A DNA stretch of 64,000 nt from Edaphobacillus lindanitolerans (GCF_900156305.1 NZ_FTPL01000003.1:1-64000); one strand, 5' to 3'; numbered from the stretch's first letter, positions 28,899 to 39,119 are shown. Notes: generated from the sequence alone by a model not told the origin. A program made the numbers and translations.

Positions 28899-30248
28899 AT
28901 GGAAACATTCGACCGGACCCCGCCGCATAACAACGAAGCCGAACAGTCGGTCATCGGCGCCATCTTCCTGGAGCCCCAGGCGCTCATCACGGCCGGTGAG
29001 ACCCTCGTCCCGGACGACTTCTACCGGGTGGCACACCAGAAGATCTTCCGGACGATGGTGACCCTCAGCGAACGCGGAGAGGCGATTGACGTCGTCACGG
29101 TCACCGAGGAGCTGTCGGCAAAGAAAGAACTCGAAGACGTAGGCGGAATCTCCTATCTGACCGAATTGGCGCATACCGTCCCGACGGCGGCAAACGTCAC
29201 GTACTACGCCCGCATCGTCGAGGAGAAGGCGCTCCTCCGCCGGCTCATCCGTACGGCGACGGGCATCGTGGAAGACGGCTTCACGCGCGAGGACGAAGTG
29301 GAAGATGTCCTTGCCGAAGCCGAAAAAAAAATGATGGAGGTCGCAAGCCGGAAAAACTCGGGCGACTTCAAGCACATCAAGGACGTGCTCGTCCAGACCT
29401 ACGACAACATCGAACTCCTCCACACAAGGAAGGGCGACGTGACCGGGATTCCGACCGGTTTCCGTGACCTCGACCACATCACAGCCGGGTTTCAGCGCAA
29501 TGACCTGATCATCGTCGCCGCCCGCCCGTCCGTCGGGAAGACCGCCTTTGCGCTGAACGTGTCGCAGAATGTCGCGACAAAGGCCGGCGAGAACGTCGCC
29601 ATCTTCAGCCTGGAGATGGGCGCGGACCAGCTCGTCATGCGGATGCTCTGCGCAGAGGGCAATATAGATGCCCAAGTGCTCCGGACAGGGGCACTGGAGG
29701 CGGAAGACTGGCGGAAGCTCACGATGGCGATGGGCAGCCTGTCGAACGCGGGGATTTTCATCGACGACACCCCGGGGATCCGGGTGGGCGAAATCCGCTC
29801 GAAATGCAGGCGGCTGAAGCAGGAGCACGGTCTCGGCATGATCATGATCGACTATCTCCAGCTCATCCAGGGCAGCGGCAGCTCCCGGGACAACCGCCAG
29901 CAGGAAGTGTCCGAGATTTCCCGCTCACTCAAGGGACTTGCCCGTGAACTCCAGGTTCCGGTCATCGCCCTGTCCCAGCTCTCACGGGGTGTCGAACAGC
30001 GGCAGGACAAGCGCCCGATGATGTCCGACCTTCGGGAGTCGGGCTCGATCGAGCAGGATGCCGACATCGTTTCGTTCCTTTACCGTGAGGACTACTACGA
30101 CAAGGAAACCGAAGATCAGAACATGATTGAAATCATCGTCGCCAAGCAGCGGAACGGCCCGACCGGCACCGTCAAGCTGGCCTTTGTGAAGGAATACAAT
30201 AAATTCGTCAACGTCGACTGGAGCCAGCACGAAGCGCCTCCTGCCTAA
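28899..30248 (+). CDS. dnaB: Replicative DNA helicase (DnaB type; B. subtilis DnaC)
   Basis: This is the hexameric 5'-3' helicase of the replication fork. The 449-residue protein has an N-terminal domain that contacts primase (RTPPHNNEAEQSVIGAIF), then a RecA-like domain with Walker A AARPSVGKTAFALN (about residues 207-220), Walker B MIMIDYLQLI and the arginine-finger region around VIALSQLSRGVEQRQDKRP and DLRESGSIEQDAD. In B. subtilis the same gene is called dnaC. It follows rplI by 11 bp and closes the unit with a terminator. Confidence 0.97.
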   Translation: METFDRTPPHNNEAEQSVIGAIFLEPQALITAGETLVPDDFYRVAHQKIFRTMVTLSERGEAIDVVTVTEELSAKKELEDVGGISYLTELAHTVPTAANVTYYARIVEEKALLRRLIRTATGIVEDGFTREDEVEDVLAEAEKKMMEVASRKNSGDFKHIKDVLVQTYDNIELLHTRKGDVTGIPTGFRDLDHITAGFQRNDLIIVAARPSVGKTAFALNVSQNVATKAGENVAIFSLEMGADQLVMRMLCAEGNIDAQVLRTGALEAEDWRKLTMAMGSLSNAGIFIDDTPGIRVGEIRSKCRRLKQEHGLGMIMIDYLQLIQGSGSSRDNRQQEVSEISRSLKGLARELQVPVIALSQLSRGVEQRQDKRPMMSDLRESGSIEQDADIVSFLYREDYYDKETEDQNMIEIIVAKQRNGPTGTVKLAFVKEYNKFVNVDWSQHEAPPA

Positions 30249-30295
30249 ACACGAACGTTGGGTGCAACTTTGCATCCATGCGTTCGTGTTTTTTC
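30248..30295 (+). terminator. Terminator downstream of dnaB
   Basis: AACACGAACG (30248-30257) pairs with CGTTCGTGTT (30281-30290). An inner stem (GGTGCA/TGCATC) sits in the loop, and TTTTCTT follows. It overlaps the end of the stop codon. Confidence 0.85.
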
Positions 30296-30324
30296 TTGAC
30301 CTCTGCGGACAACACTGATACACT
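30296..30324 (+). promoter_or_regulatory. Promoter of purA
   Basis: TTGACC (30296-30301) and TACACT (30319-30324) are spaced by 17 bp. The promoter follows directly after the dnaB terminator. Confidence 0.75.
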
Positions 30325-30377
30325 GAATCTGTTTGAAATCGGACGTGAACGAATCCGTCCAACGGAGGTGCAGATCT

Positions 30378-31664
30378 ATGCCATCAGTGGTGGTAGTCGG
30401 AACGCAGTGGGGAGACGAAGGGAAAGGGAAAATCACCGATTTCCTGTCGGAGCATGCAGAAGTCATCTCGCGCTATCAAGGCGGGAACAATGCCGGCCAT
30501 ACAATCATATTCGGCGGCGAGACATACAAGCTTCACCTGATCCCGTCCGGAATCTTTTACGAGGATAAGATCTCGGTTATCGGAAACGGGATGGTCGTCG
30601 ATCCGAAAGCGCTCGTCCATGAGCTCGAGGGGCTCCACAGCCGCGGCATCCGCACGGACAACCTGCGCATCTCGAACCGCGCGCATGTCATCCTGCCGTA
30701 CCATATCAAGCTGGATGAAGTCGAGGAACTCCGCAAGGGGGCAAACAAGATCGGCACGACCGGGAAGGGCATCGGACCGGCCTATATGGACAAGGCCGGC
30801 CGGATCGGCATCCGGATTGCCGACCTGCTTGACAAGGAAGTGTTCGAGGAGAAGCTCACGCGAAACCTCACAGAGAAAAACCGCCTGCTCGAGAAGTTCT
30901 ATGAGACCGGCGGCTTCACCGTCGAGGAGATCCTTGAGGAGTACTTCGGCTACGGGCAGAAGATCGCACAATATGTGACGGATACATCGAAAGTATTGAA
31001 CGACGCGCTCGACGAAGGCCGTCGTGTCCTGTTTGAAGGCGCTCAAGGCGTCATGCTCGACATCGACCAGGGGACGTACCCGTTCGTCACGTCGTCCAAT
31101 CCGGTTGCAGGAGGCGTCACGATCGGCGCGGGCGTCGGTCCGACGAAAATCGATCATGTCGTCGGTGTCTGCAAGGCGTATACTTCCCGTGTCGGCGACG
31201 GCCCGTTCCCGACGGAGCTGTTCGACGAGGTCGGCAACCAGATCCGTGAAGTCGGCAAGGAGTACGGCACGACAACCGGCCGTCCGCGCCGCATCGGCTG
31301 GTTCGACACGGTCGTTGTCCGCCATGCACGCCGTGTGAGCGGGCTGACCGATCTGACGGTCAACTCGATCGACGTGCTCACCGGCCTGGAAACGGTGAAA
31401 ATCTGTACGGCTTACCGGTATAACGGCGAGCTCCTGACCGAATACCCGGCCAACCTCAGAGTGCTTGACCAGTGCGAGCCGGTTTATGAGGAGATGCCGG
31501 GCTGGAGCGAAGACATCACGGGCTGCAAGTCCCTTGATGAGCTTCCGGAAACCGCCCGCCATTACCTGGAGCGCATTGCACAGCTCACCGGTGTACAAAT
31601 CTCCATTTTCTCTGTCGGTCCGGACCGGACTCAGACGAATATCATCAAAAGCGTCTGGCGCTGA
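30378..31664 (+). CDS. purA: Adenylosuccinate synthetase
   Basis: PurA converts IMP, aspartate and GTP to adenylosuccinate, the first AMP-specific step. The 428-residue protein begins [20 protein letters not shown] with the P-loop-like GDEGKGK. It has the catalytic His in NNAGHT, the IMP-binding [11 protein letters not shown] and the C-terminal GPDRTQT. The frame is open 15 codons upstream, but ATG at 30378 has GGAGGTG at 30364-30370 and fits the family. It is monocistronic, with its own promoter and terminator. Confidence 0.97.
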   Translation: MPSVVVVGTQWGDEGKGKITDFLSEHAEVISRYQGGNNAGHTIIFGGETYKLHLIPSGIFYEDKISVIGNGMVVDPKALVHELEGLHSRGIRTDNLRISNRAHVILPYHIKLDEVEELRKGANKIGTTGKGIGPAYMDKAGRIGIRIADLLDKEVFEEKLTRNLTEKNRLLEKFYETGGFTVEEILEEYFGYGQKIAQYVTDTSKVLNDALDEGRRVLFEGAQGVMLDIDQGTYPFVTSSNPVAGGVTIGAGVGPTKIDHVVGVCKAYTSRVGDGPFPTELFDEVGNQIREVGKEYGTTTGRPRRIGWFDTVVVRHARRVSGLTDLTVNSIDVLTGLETVKICTAYRYNGELLTEYPANLRVLDQCEPVYEEMPGWSEDITGCKSLDELPETARHYLERIAQLTGVQISIFSVGPDRTQTNIIKSVWR

Positions 31665-31676
31665 GCCGGACAATCC

Positions 31677-31710
31677 AACCGCCCTTCCCGCCCGGGAAGG
31701 GCGGTTTTTT
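31677..31710 (+). terminator. Terminator of purA
   Basis: A 13-bp perfect stem (31677-31689 and 31694-31706) with a 4-nt loop is followed by six T residues. Confidence 0.95.
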
Positions 31711-31829
31711 GCATTGTATTCAAGGAACTGGAAACGGGCGATGGATTTGGTCCGCGATTTACAGTTGGATTACAAATCATGAAAGAATATTGTTCCCAAC
31801 TTTATTAACTGTTAAGGTGAGAAAGCTGA

Positions 31830-33347
31830 ATGACTAAATATATAAACAAAGATAGAGAGAAATCAGAAGGGAAACGGAATGAGATGAACAAAAAAATGAA
31901 ACACCCGTCTTCGAGACATTACATAAACAGCAGGAAAAAGGCTTCTTTAAAAGTTAGGCGGACCGGTGCGGCCGTGATGGTCGGACTGCTGCTCTTCACC
32001 GGCACCGGCTTTGCGAAAGAGAATCTCCGTGACCTCTACCATGTGTATGAAGGCGGCCGGTATATCGGCACCGTCGGGAATCCGGAGATTGTCGACCAGG
32101 TGAAGGAAGAAAAGCTGCAGACGGTGAAAGGCAAACACGGTGACCTCGATCTGGTCGCCGGACGGGATGTATCCGTCGTCCAGGAGAAAGTGTTCGGGCA
32201 GGAGCCGGACAGCGACGAGGCCGTGCGCAGGAAACTGAAGGACAACGTGTCGGTGGAGACCGAAGCGGTGGCAGTCGTCGTCGGCGGTGAAACGGTCACC
32301 CATGTAAAGGACGGGGCCGCCTACTCGGACATGATGCGGCAGATCAAGCTGGCAAATGTAAAAGAAGATGAACTGGCCGCGTTCGAGCAGGCAGAAAAGG
32401 AAGGGGCGGATCCGGCTCCCTTGGCTGATGGAGAAACCCGTGTGACGGATGTCGAGATTTTGACCGACATCTCATCGGATGACGTATTCACGGAGCCCGG
32501 GCATGTCCTTCCGGCCGATGAAGCGGCATCGATCCTGTTGAAGGGCAAGGAAGTCACAAAAGATTATAAGGTCCGGCAGGGAGATGCTGCTGAAAAGATC
32601 GCCAGGAAGAGCGGCGTCAATACAGACCGTCTTCTCTCCATGAATCCGGACCTCAAGAAGGAAGCCCCGATTCATCCAGGGGAAGTTCTGAAAGTGCCGG
32701 ACAGCGAGCCGTACGTTCAGGTGGCGGTGACCCGGGAGTCAAAAGAAGCCGTTCCCCTTCCCCGCCGGACAGTGACGGAAAAAGACGGCACATTGCTTAA
32801 GGGAGAAACGGACGTCAAGCAGGCAGGAAGCGACGGCACGAAGGAATTGTCAAAAGTGATGCGCAAGGTGAACGGCCGAATGGTTGAAGAACGGGTGACC
32901 GGAGAAAAAGTCATGGTCGAACCGGTTGATAAAATCGTCCGGGAAGGCACCAAGGCGGCCATCGGACACGGGTCGGGGATGTTCATGTGGCCCGTGCAGG
33001 GCGGCTATATCTCGAGCAGGAAAGGCGAACGCTGGGGACGCCAGCACAACGGCATCGACATTGCCCGCCCGTCCGGCCGGGCAATCCTCGCAGCCGACGG
33101 CGGAACCGTCAAGGCGGCAGGCCCCCTCGGCGGGCTGGGCAACCGGATTGAGATCGATCACGGGAACGGCTACACGACCTTATACGGCCATCTCGCTTCC
33201 ATCGGGGTCAAACCGGGCCAGAAGCTTGAAAAGGGCGCAAAGATCGGCGTCATGGGATCCACCGGCCACTCTACCGGACTGCATCTTCATTTTGAAGTGA
33301 AGAAGAACGGCAGCCTGATCGACCCCCTCACGGTCGTGAGCCAATAA
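31830..33347 (+). CDS. LysM-G5-M23 cell-wall endopeptidase, membrane anchored
   Basis: This is a 505-residue exported peptidase likely to cut peptidoglycan cross-bridges. A basic cytoplasmic N-terminus (about 1-44) precedes one hydrophobic segment (about 46-62), which is a membrane anchor or uncleaved signal. A helical region follows, then a LysM peptidoglycan-binding domain (about 243-290), a G5 domain (about 296-374) and an M23 (LytM/gamma-D) domain (403-500). The zinc ligands His406 and Asp410 (QHNGIDIA) and His485-x-His487 (LHLHFE) are all intact, so it should be active. ATG at 31830 follows AAGGTGAG by eight bases; an ATG 54 bp later is less well placed. It lies directly upstream of walR, the regulator of wall hydrolases, and is a candidate WalR target, although no clear WalR box was found. 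Confidence 0.9.
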   Translation: MTKYINKDREKSEGKRNEMNKKMKHPSSRHYINSRKKASLKVRRTGAAVMVGLLLFTGTGFAKENLRDLYHVYEGGRYIGTVGNPEIVDQVKEEKLQTVKGKHGDLDLVAGRDVSVVQEKVFGQEPDSDEAVRRKLKDNVSVETEAVAVVVGGETVTHVKDGAAYSDMMRQIKLANVKEDELAAFEQAEKEGADPAPLADGETRVTDVEILTDISSDDVFTEPGHVLPADEAASILLKGKEVTKDYKVRQGDAAEKIARKSGVNTDRLLSMNPDLKKEAPIHPGEVLKVPDSEPYVQVAVTRESKEAVPLPRRTVTEKDGTLLKGETDVKQAGSDGTKELSKVMRKVNGRMVEERVTGEKVMVEPVDKIVREGTKAAIGHGSGMFMWPVQGGYISSRKGERWGRQHNGIDIARPSGRAILAADGGTVKAAGPLGGLGNRIEIDHGNGYTTLYGHLASIGVKPGQKLEKGAKIGVMGSTGHSTGLHLHFEVKKNGSLIDPLTVVSQ

Positions 33348-33655
33348 TTGCACAGAATATGAATAGGCCCGGCCAGGGAGAAGCCTCATCCGCTTCACCG
33401 GCCGGGTATTTTGTTTGGGCAATGATCGGCGGACAGGCGTGAATAACGCGTCCGATCGCTCATCCACCGGCCGTTTTCGCGCAATTCCCGGGGAAATATG
33501 TCGGGAAATGACGGATATTGCCCGGGAAATAATTGGCGGGGAAATTTCCCCCGCCGATTAAGATCACGGACGGATGCGGAACCGCCCAACTCATGATAGC
33601 ATAGGAAGAATAAAGGACTCGTAGAACGCCTATGCGGAAGGGAAGTAAAATTCAC
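33348..33655. other. M23-walR intergenic region with repeated GGGAAAT motifs
   Basis: This gap of about 300 bp has the M23 terminator at its left end. A cluster of CGGGAAAT-type elements follows at 33484-33550. It includes ATTGCCCGGGAAAT (33517-33530, 13 of 14 to the Noc consensus) and ATTCCCGGGGAAAT (33484-33497, 12 of 14), with a further inverted GGGGAAATTTCCCC at about 33539-33552. Two CGGGAAAT copies lie 21 bp apart (33502 and 33523). The walR promoter should lie between 33560 and 33640, but no strong hexamers stand out. Confidence 0.55.
33366..33416 (+). terminator. Terminator of the M23 peptidase gene
   Basis: GCCCGGCC (33367-33374) pairs with GGCCGGGT (33400-33407) and is followed by ATTTTGTTT. 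The loop is long. Confidence 0.65.
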
Positions 33656-34363
33656 ATGAACAAGACGATTCTTGTAGTGGACGATGAGAAGCCGATTGCG
33701 GATATTCTCCAATTCAACTTAAAAAAAGAAGGCTATTCGGTCATCACTGCCTATGACGGAGAAGAAGCGATTGCAAAGGCAGAGGAAGTACAGCCTGATC
33801 TTGTTCTTCTCGATATCATGCTGCCGAAAAAAGACGGGATGGAAGTGTGCCGCGAGCTGCGGAAGAAATATGACTTCCCGATCATCATGCTGACGGCGAA
33901 AGACTCGGAAATCGACAAAGTGCTCGGGCTCGAGCTCGGCGCCGATGATTACGTAACGAAGCCGTTCAGCACCCGTGAACTGATTGCCCGCGTCAAGGCG
34001 AATATGCGCCGGCACCAGGCCGCGCCGGCAGAGGACGAAGGAGAAGTGTCGAATGACATCGTCATCGGAAACCTGACGATCCAGCCCGACGCCTACCTTG
34101 TCCTTAAACGCGGGGAACAGATCGAGCTGACTCACCGTGAGTTTGAGCTGCTCCACTATCTGGCCAAGCACATCGGCCAGGTGATGACACGTGAACACCT
34201 GCTCCAGACGGTGTGGGGATATGATTATTTTGGGGATGTGCGGACAGTTGACGTCACCATCCGGAGGCTGCGCGAAAAGATTGAAGACAATCCAAGCCAT
34301 CCGGCCTGGATCGTCACCCGCCGAGGGGTCGGTTATTATTTGCGCAACCCTGAACAGGAGTAA
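33656..34363 (+). CDS. walR: Response regulator WalR (YycF)
   Basis: WalR is the essential OmpR-family regulator of cell-wall metabolism, phosphorylated by WalK. The 235-residue protein has a receiver with Asp9/Asp10 ([12 protein letters not shown]), phosphoacceptor Asp53 ([11 protein letters not shown]) and Lys in VTKPFS. The C-terminal winged helix has [15 protein letters not shown] and [20 protein letters not shown]. The ATG at 33656 ([10 protein letters not shown]) is used; an ATG 24 bp upstream is a poorer match. It heads walR-walK-yycH-yycI-walJ. Confidence 0.97.
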   Translation: MNKTILVVDDEKPIADILQFNLKKEGYSVITAYDGEEAIAKAEEVQPDLVLLDIMLPKKDGMEVCRELRKKYDFPIIMLTAKDSEIDKVLGLELGADDYVTKPFSTRELIARVKANMRRHQAAPAEDEGEVSNDIVIGNLTIQPDAYLVLKRGEQIELTHREFELLHYLAKHIGQVMTREHLLQTVWGYDYFGDVRTVDVTIRRLREKIEDNPSHPAWIVTRRGVGYYLRNPEQE

Positions 34364-34368
34364 CCGGG

Positions 34369-36192
34369 ATGCAGAAAGTCGGTTTTTTCAGGTCCATCCA
34401 TGTGAAGTTCGTCATCATCTACGTTCTGCTCATCCTGATCGCGATGCAGATTATCGGGATCTACTTTGCGCGGGAACTTGAGCAGACGCTCCGACACAAC
34501 TTCGAGACGTCCATCATGGACCGGGTGAACCTGCTGGAATTCAGTGTAAGGGAAGAAATGCTCAGGCAGCGCTCCGAGGAAGATCCGACGCTCGAGCAGA
34601 GTCTCCGGACCGTGCTGACCGGATTTTCTTCCGAAGATATCATCGAGGTGCGTGTGATCGATGCAAAATACAGCATCCTCGCCACTTCGGAGCTCGACAA
34701 TCAGTCGCTTGTCGGACAGCGGACGAACCTCGACCTGATCCGGAACTCGATCAATGCCGAATCGGAGTTCAAGACCACGCAGCTTGATGAAAAGACGAAC
34801 AAGCGGGTGTGGATGCTGGCGGAGCCGATCGTCTCGGACGGAGAAGTGATCGCCGCCCTTTACATCCAGTCGAACATCGAGAAGGTGTTCGGACAGATCA
34901 ATGAAATCAACCAGATCCTCGCCGGCGGAACCGCCTTCTCGCTCGGCATCACGGTCGTGCTCGGCATCCTCATCGCCCAGACGATCACCCGTCCGATTGC
35001 GGACATGACGAAGCAGGCGACTGCAATGGCAAAGGGGAACTTTGCCCGAAAGGTCCGGGTTTACGGCCAGGACGAGATCGGCGAACTCGCCAAGGCGTTC
35101 AACCACCTGACGACCCGGCTGCAGGAGGCCCAGTCATCCACTGAGTCGGAGCGGCGCAAGCTTGCGTCCGTCCTTTCCAACATGACGGACGGCGTCATTT
35201 CGACCGACCGGAAGGGGCGGATCATCCTGATCAACGACACGGCACTCGGCATGCTCCGGGTGCCCCGCGAACACGTGCTCAACCGGCCGGTCCCGACGGT
35301 GCTCGGCCTGGAACAGGATTATACGTTCGAAGATCTGGTCGACCAGAAGGAACCGGTCACGATTGATTTCAGCACGGACGAGCAGCCGTACATCCTCCGG
35401 GCAAACTTCTCGGTCATCCAGAAGGAGACGGGGTTTGTGAACGGTCTCATCGTCGTCCTGCACGATATCACCGAGCAGGAAAAAATCGAGATAGAGCGGC
35501 GCGAGTTTGTGTCGAACGTTTCACATGAACTCCGGACCCCGCTGACTTCAATGCGGAGTTATCTGGAGGCGCTTGCGGATGGGGCGTGGAAAGACGAGGA
35601 GATCGCGCCTTCCTTCCTCCATGTGACCCAGACCGAGACCGAACGCATGATCCGGCTCGTGTCGGACCTTCTGCAGCTGTCGAGGATGGACAGCCGGGAA
35701 TATGAACTCAACGTCGATATTGTCGACTTCGTCAAGTTCCTCCACCGGATCATTGACCGGTTCGAGCTCATGAAGTCGAAAGATGTCCAGTTCATCCGGC
35801 TCATCCCGCCGGGGCCGCTCTACACGGAAATTGACATGGATAAGATGACTCAGGTCATCGACAACATCATCTCGAACGCATTGAAATATTCGCCGGACGG
35901 CGGGAATGTCCGATTCTCTATCCTCGTGGAGGATGACCATCTGAAGGTGGCCATTTCCGATGACGGGATGGGCATCCCTGAAGCGAACGTCAAGCGGATA
36001 TTCGAACGGTTCTACCGGGCGGACAAGGCCCGTTCCCGTGCCATGGGCGGCACGGGACTCGGCCTGGCGATCGCCAAGGAGATGATCAACGCCCACGGAG
36101 GAAACATTTGGGCGGAGAGCGAGGAAGGCAAGGGAACGACGGTCTTCTTCACGTTGCCGTTTGAGCTGGAAGAGGCGGGTGAATGGGATTGA
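34369..36192 (+). CDS. walK: Sensor histidine kinase WalK (YycG)
   Basis: This is the membrane kinase for WalR. It has 607 residues: TM1 (about 12-33), an extracellular PDC/Cache-like domain (about 34-182), TM2 (about 184-204), HAMP (about 205-257) and a cytoplasmic PAS domain (about 262-370). A HisKA domain with phosphoacceptor His386 in FVSNVSHELRTPL follows, then a HATPase with NIISNALKYSPDG, DDGMGIPE and GGTGLGLAIAKE. All motifs are intact. The last ten bases overlap yycH, whose product restrains WalK in B. subtilis. Confidence 0.97.
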   Translation: MQKVGFFRSIHVKFVIIYVLLILIAMQIIGIYFARELEQTLRHNFETSIMDRVNLLEFSVREEMLRQRSEEDPTLEQSLRTVLTGFSSEDIIEVRVIDAKYSILATSELDNQSLVGQRTNLDLIRNSINAESEFKTTQLDEKTNKRVWMLAEPIVSDGEVIAALYIQSNIEKVFGQINEINQILAGGTAFSLGITVVLGILIAQTITRPIADMTKQATAMAKGNFARKVRVYGQDEIGELAKAFNHLTTRLQEAQSSTESERRKLASVLSNMTDGVISTDRKGRIILINDTALGMLRVPREHVLNRPVPTVLGLEQDYTFEDLVDQKEPVTIDFSTDEQPYILRANFSVIQKETGFVNGLIVVLHDITEQEKIEIERREFVSNVSHELRTPLTSMRSYLEALADGAWKDEEIAPSFLHVTQTETERMIRLVSDLLQLSRMDSREYELNVDIVDFVKFLHRIIDRFELMKSKDVQFIRLIPPGPLYTEIDMDKMTQVIDNIISNALKYSPDGGNVRFSILVEDDHLKVAISDDGMGIPEANVKRIFERFYRADKARSRAMGGTGLGLAIAKEMINAHGGNIWAESEEGKGTTVFFTLPFELEEAGEWD

Positions 36193-37517
36193 AGTACATC
36201 GAACAAGTGAAGACGGCCGTGCTGATCCTGTTGATTGTGCTGAGCGTGACGCTGACTTTCTCCATCTGGACCTACAAGCCGAACTATAAAACGATCGAAA
36301 AGACCCCGAATGTCGATACGGCCATCGTGGATAAAAGGAAAATCTCGGACGTCGTCCAGCCATACAAGCTGCTGGTCAACCGGGACGATGAAATGACGGG
36401 GACGACGGATCCGGACATGCTCACCGAAGCCGTGGACCTGGTCAAGACGTGGTCACTCCGCAATGTCACCCTGTCGGACCCCGAATTGACGGCCGGCGAA
36501 CTGAATGAGCTCACCGAAGAGCCGGGCCGGATCGTCATTTTCTATCCGTCGCCGATCCCGTTTGAAGTGATCGACAATCTGTTCAAGTTCTCGGACACGA
36601 TTTCGAACGAGTCCACGTTTGAACGGATCATTATTGAAAAAAGCGATGCGGACGGTCAGATGCTGGTCCACTTCGTCGGCAGGGAAGGCGGCCGTCGATA
36701 TACCGCCTCGGCTTCCCGCGTGGACAAGCAGGCGATGAAGGAGTTTGTCGGCAAAGCCGAGAAGAATTTCCCGACCTACGCTGCCGTCAGGCGCGACGGG
36801 GCCGGCTCTCTTTATCTGCCGGCCGAACCGGTTTCCGTCGATGCGTTGATCTATAATATGGAAGAAGTCAGCCCTTCCAAGTTCAAGGATGCCCTGTTCC
36901 CGGACAAGAGCGATGTCAAGCGGGAGCAGACCGGCCTGACCCGGGAGGAATACAGCGATAACTCATCCATCATGACCGTGGAGACGAGGATGAAGACAAT
37001 TTCCTTCGTCCATCCGCACCCTACGGCCGAGAGCAAGGAAGTATCCATTCCGTCGGAGCTTCTCCTCAACAGTCTGGACTTCGTCAATGAGCACGGGGGA
37101 TGGACCAACAACTTCCTGTTTGCGTCGATGGAGCCGGAGAAAAAACAGATTACCTACCGCCTTCAGGTAGGCGGACTCCCGGTATTCAGCGAGGAAAAAG
37201 AAACATCCACGGAGATCAGGCAGACATGGGGGGACGGCCGCATCTTCCGCTATCAGCGGCCGTATTACACGCTTGATGTTCCATTCCCTGAAAAGAACCG
37301 GCGCGAGCTCGATTCGGGAGTGGAAGAAGCCGAATGGCTGCGGGCAGAGAAAGGCGAGGACTTCTCCAAAATCGGGGAGATCATGCAGGCCTATACAATG
37401 CGTCAGGACGAACAACAGAACCTGTACCTGCTTGAGCCCGCCTGGTACTACGAGGAAAACGGCAAGTGGCACCAGGTCGGAGCGGACTCGGGGGGTGCGG
37501 TAAATGGATTGGAATAA
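36183..37517 (+). CDS. yycH: WalK regulator YycH
   Basis: YycH is a bitopic membrane protein that, with YycI, contacts WalK and tunes its activity. The 444-residue protein has one N-terminal membrane helix (about 9-27, VLILLIVLSVTLTFSIW) and a large extracellular part, matching the YycH fold. The start overlaps walK (ATG at 36183); a TTG nine bases later is an alternative. It overlaps yycI by 14 bp. Sequence is poorly conserved in this family, so the call leans on topology and gene order. Confidence 0.9.
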   Translation: MGLKYIEQVKTAVLILLIVLSVTLTFSIWTYKPNYKTIEKTPNVDTAIVDKRKISDVVQPYKLLVNRDDEMTGTTDPDMLTEAVDLVKTWSLRNVTLSDPELTAGELNELTEEPGRIVIFYPSPIPFEVIDNLFKFSDTISNESTFERIIIEKSDADGQMLVHFVGREGGRRYTASASRVDKQAMKEFVGKAEKNFPTYAAVRRDGAGSLYLPAEPVSVDALIYNMEEVSPSKFKDALFPDKSDVKREQTGLTREEYSDNSSIMTVETRMKTISFVHPHPTAESKEVSIPSELLLNSLDFVNEHGGWTNNFLFASMEPEKKQITYRLQVGGLPVFSEEKETSTEIRQTWGDGRIFRYQRPYYTLDVPFPEKNRRELDSGVEEAEWLRAEKGEDFSKIGEIMQAYTMRQDEQQNLYLLEPAWYYEENGKWHQVGADSGGAVNGLE

Positions 37518-38316
37518 GACGAAGACGATCTTCATCATCGTGTTTGCCATCCTGAACGTATTCCTCTACTCCCTTTATGTGAACCGCTACACCGAAGTGA
37601 AGCGGATTGACGTGCAGGGTGAGACGAAAATCGAAGAACGGCTCAAAATGGACGGCATCACCTATCCAAAGCTCCCTGAAATTGAAACCGCCTCATTCGC
37701 TTCGGGAGAAGTGTGGGTGTTTGATCCGAAGGAAGTGAAAGATGCCAAGGGCCAGACACTCCGTTTGACGGACGACAGAGGCACCATCGTCGGTGTTCCC
37801 AAGGAGCCTGTGAGCATCAAAGGAGAAGACGGCAAGCTGGACTTCGGCGGCCTGCTCGACAAGTATGTGAAGAACGGGTCCGATTATAAACTTTGGAAAG
37901 CCGATGAGAAAAAGCGCGAGGCGGTCTTTTTCCAGACCATCGATTCCCTGCCCTTCTATTTCAATCAATCGTCCACGCTGACCGTCCACTGGAACGAGGC
38001 GTTGGAGGTGACGGACTACCAGCAGCGGATGATGGATGAAATTGTCCTCTTCAACCAGGAGAAGGATCTGTTCCCGCCGATACAGGCGATCAACGCCCTC
38101 TATTCCCGGGGATATCTGAAGACGGATTCGACCATCACGAAAGTCGAAATGGGCTACTCGCCGCTTGTGCAGCTCACGAAGACGCAAGTATTTGCCCCGA
38201 CTTGGCATATTCATGTAAAATTGAATGATGGAACTTCCGAAGACTTTTTTGTGAATGCGGTCGACGGAAAAGTCCTGGATAAGCTTCCCGAGCAGATCAT
38301 CGAGGAAGACGGTTAG
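37504..38316 (+). CDS. yycI: WalK regulator YycI
   Basis: YycI is the partner of YycH. The 270-residue protein has one N-terminal membrane helix (about 6-22, [18 protein letters not shown]) and an extracellular YycI domain, which shares the YycH-like fold. It includes the C-terminal block [20 protein letters not shown] typical of the family. The ATG lies within the end of yycH, so the two are coupled. Confidence 0.9.
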   Translation: MDWNKTKTIFIIVFAILNVFLYSLYVNRYTEVKRIDVQGETKIEERLKMDGITYPKLPEIETASFASGEVWVFDPKEVKDAKGQTLRLTDDRGTIVGVPKEPVSIKGEDGKLDFGGLLDKYVKNGSDYKLWKADEKKREAVFFQTIDSLPFYFNQSSTLTVHWNEALEVTDYQQRMMDEIVLFNQEKDLFPPIQAINALYSRGYLKTDSTITKVEMGYSPLVQLTKTQVFAPTWHIHVKLNDGTSEDFFVNAVDGKVLDKLPEQIIEEDG

Positions 38317-38330
38317 GAGGCAGGCCCGAT

Positions 38331-39119
38331 ATGCGTTTTAGTGTATTGGCCAGTGGAAGCACCGGCAATTCCATTTATATTGAGAATGACGAACATGCTT
38401 TTCTTGTAGATGCGGGACTGAGCACACGGAAGCTGGAGAAGCTTCTCGGTGAAGTCGGCCGTGACATGAAGGCACTGGACGGCATTTTTGTTACACATGA
38501 ACACAGCGACCATATTCGCGGACTCGGCGTGACGGCCAGGAAGTACGGTGTCCCGATCTATGCGAATGAAAAAACATGGAAGGCGATGGACGGGCTCGTC
38601 GGCAATGTTCCGGCAGAGCAGCGATTCGTCTTCGACATGGAGACCGTGAAGACGTTCGGCAGCTTCGATGTCCAGTCGTTCGCGGTTTCCCACGATGCGG
38701 CGGATCCGATGTTCTATATCTTCCATGAGAATGGAAGAAAGCTGGTCCTCATCACGGATACCGGGTATGTCAGCGACCGGATGAAGGGTTGGATCCGCGA
38801 GGCCGATGCCTACGTGTTTGAGAGCAACCACGACGTCAGCATGCTGCAGATGGGCCGCTATCCGTGGAACATCAAGCGCAGGATCCTGAGCGATGTCGGC
38901 CACGTATCCAACGAAGATGCGGCGGTCGCAATGAGCGAAGTCGTCTCGGAGAAAGAAACCCGGATTTATCTGTCCCATTTGTCCAAGGACAATAATATGA
39001 AGGACCTGGCAAGGCTGAGCGTGTCGCAGACGCTTGAGACATGCGGCATCCGGGTCGGTGAATACGTTCATCTGTTTGATACGGATGCAGAGCAGCCGAC
39101 AGAACTTGTCCCGGTCTGA
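38331..39119 (+). CDS. walJ: MBL-fold hydrolase WalJ (YycJ)
   Basis: This is a metallo-beta-lactamase-fold protein of 262 residues. It has [10 protein letters not shown] (zinc ligands, about residues 56-65), later His and Asp ligands in [10 protein letters not shown] and LITDTGY, and HVSNEDAA near the end. YycJ has been linked to DNA repair or nuclease activity and to coordinating division with replication in other Firmicutes; the exact substrate is not fixed. It follows yycI by 14 bp and ends with a terminator, closing the wal operon proper. Confidence 0.93.
   Translation: MRFSVLASGSTGNSIYIENDEHAFLVDAGLSTRKLEKLLGEVGRDMKALDGIFVTHEHSDHIRGLGVTARKYGVPIYANEKTWKAMDGLVGNVPAEQRFVFDMETVKTFGSFDVQSFAVSHDAADPMFYIFHENGRKLVLITDTGYVSDRMKGWIREADAYVFESNHDVSMLQMGRYPWNIKRRILSDVGHVSNEDAAVAMSEVVSEKETRIYLSHLSKDNNMKDLARLSVSQTLETCGIRVGEYVHLFDTDAEQPTELVPV

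Noticed and set aside
31791-31815. WalR box upstream of the M23 gene
   Set aside because: A single TGTTAA (31810) exists, but the partner hexamer 11 bp away does not match TGTWAH, so the direct repeat is not met.
31711-31829. tRNA genes downstream of purA, as in B. subtilis
   Set aside because: No cloverleaf or CCA-ended sequence is visible; the gap holds only the upstream region of the M23 peptidase gene.
33483-33556. CRISPR array
   Set aside because: The repeats are too short, degenerate and unevenly spaced, and no cas genes are present.
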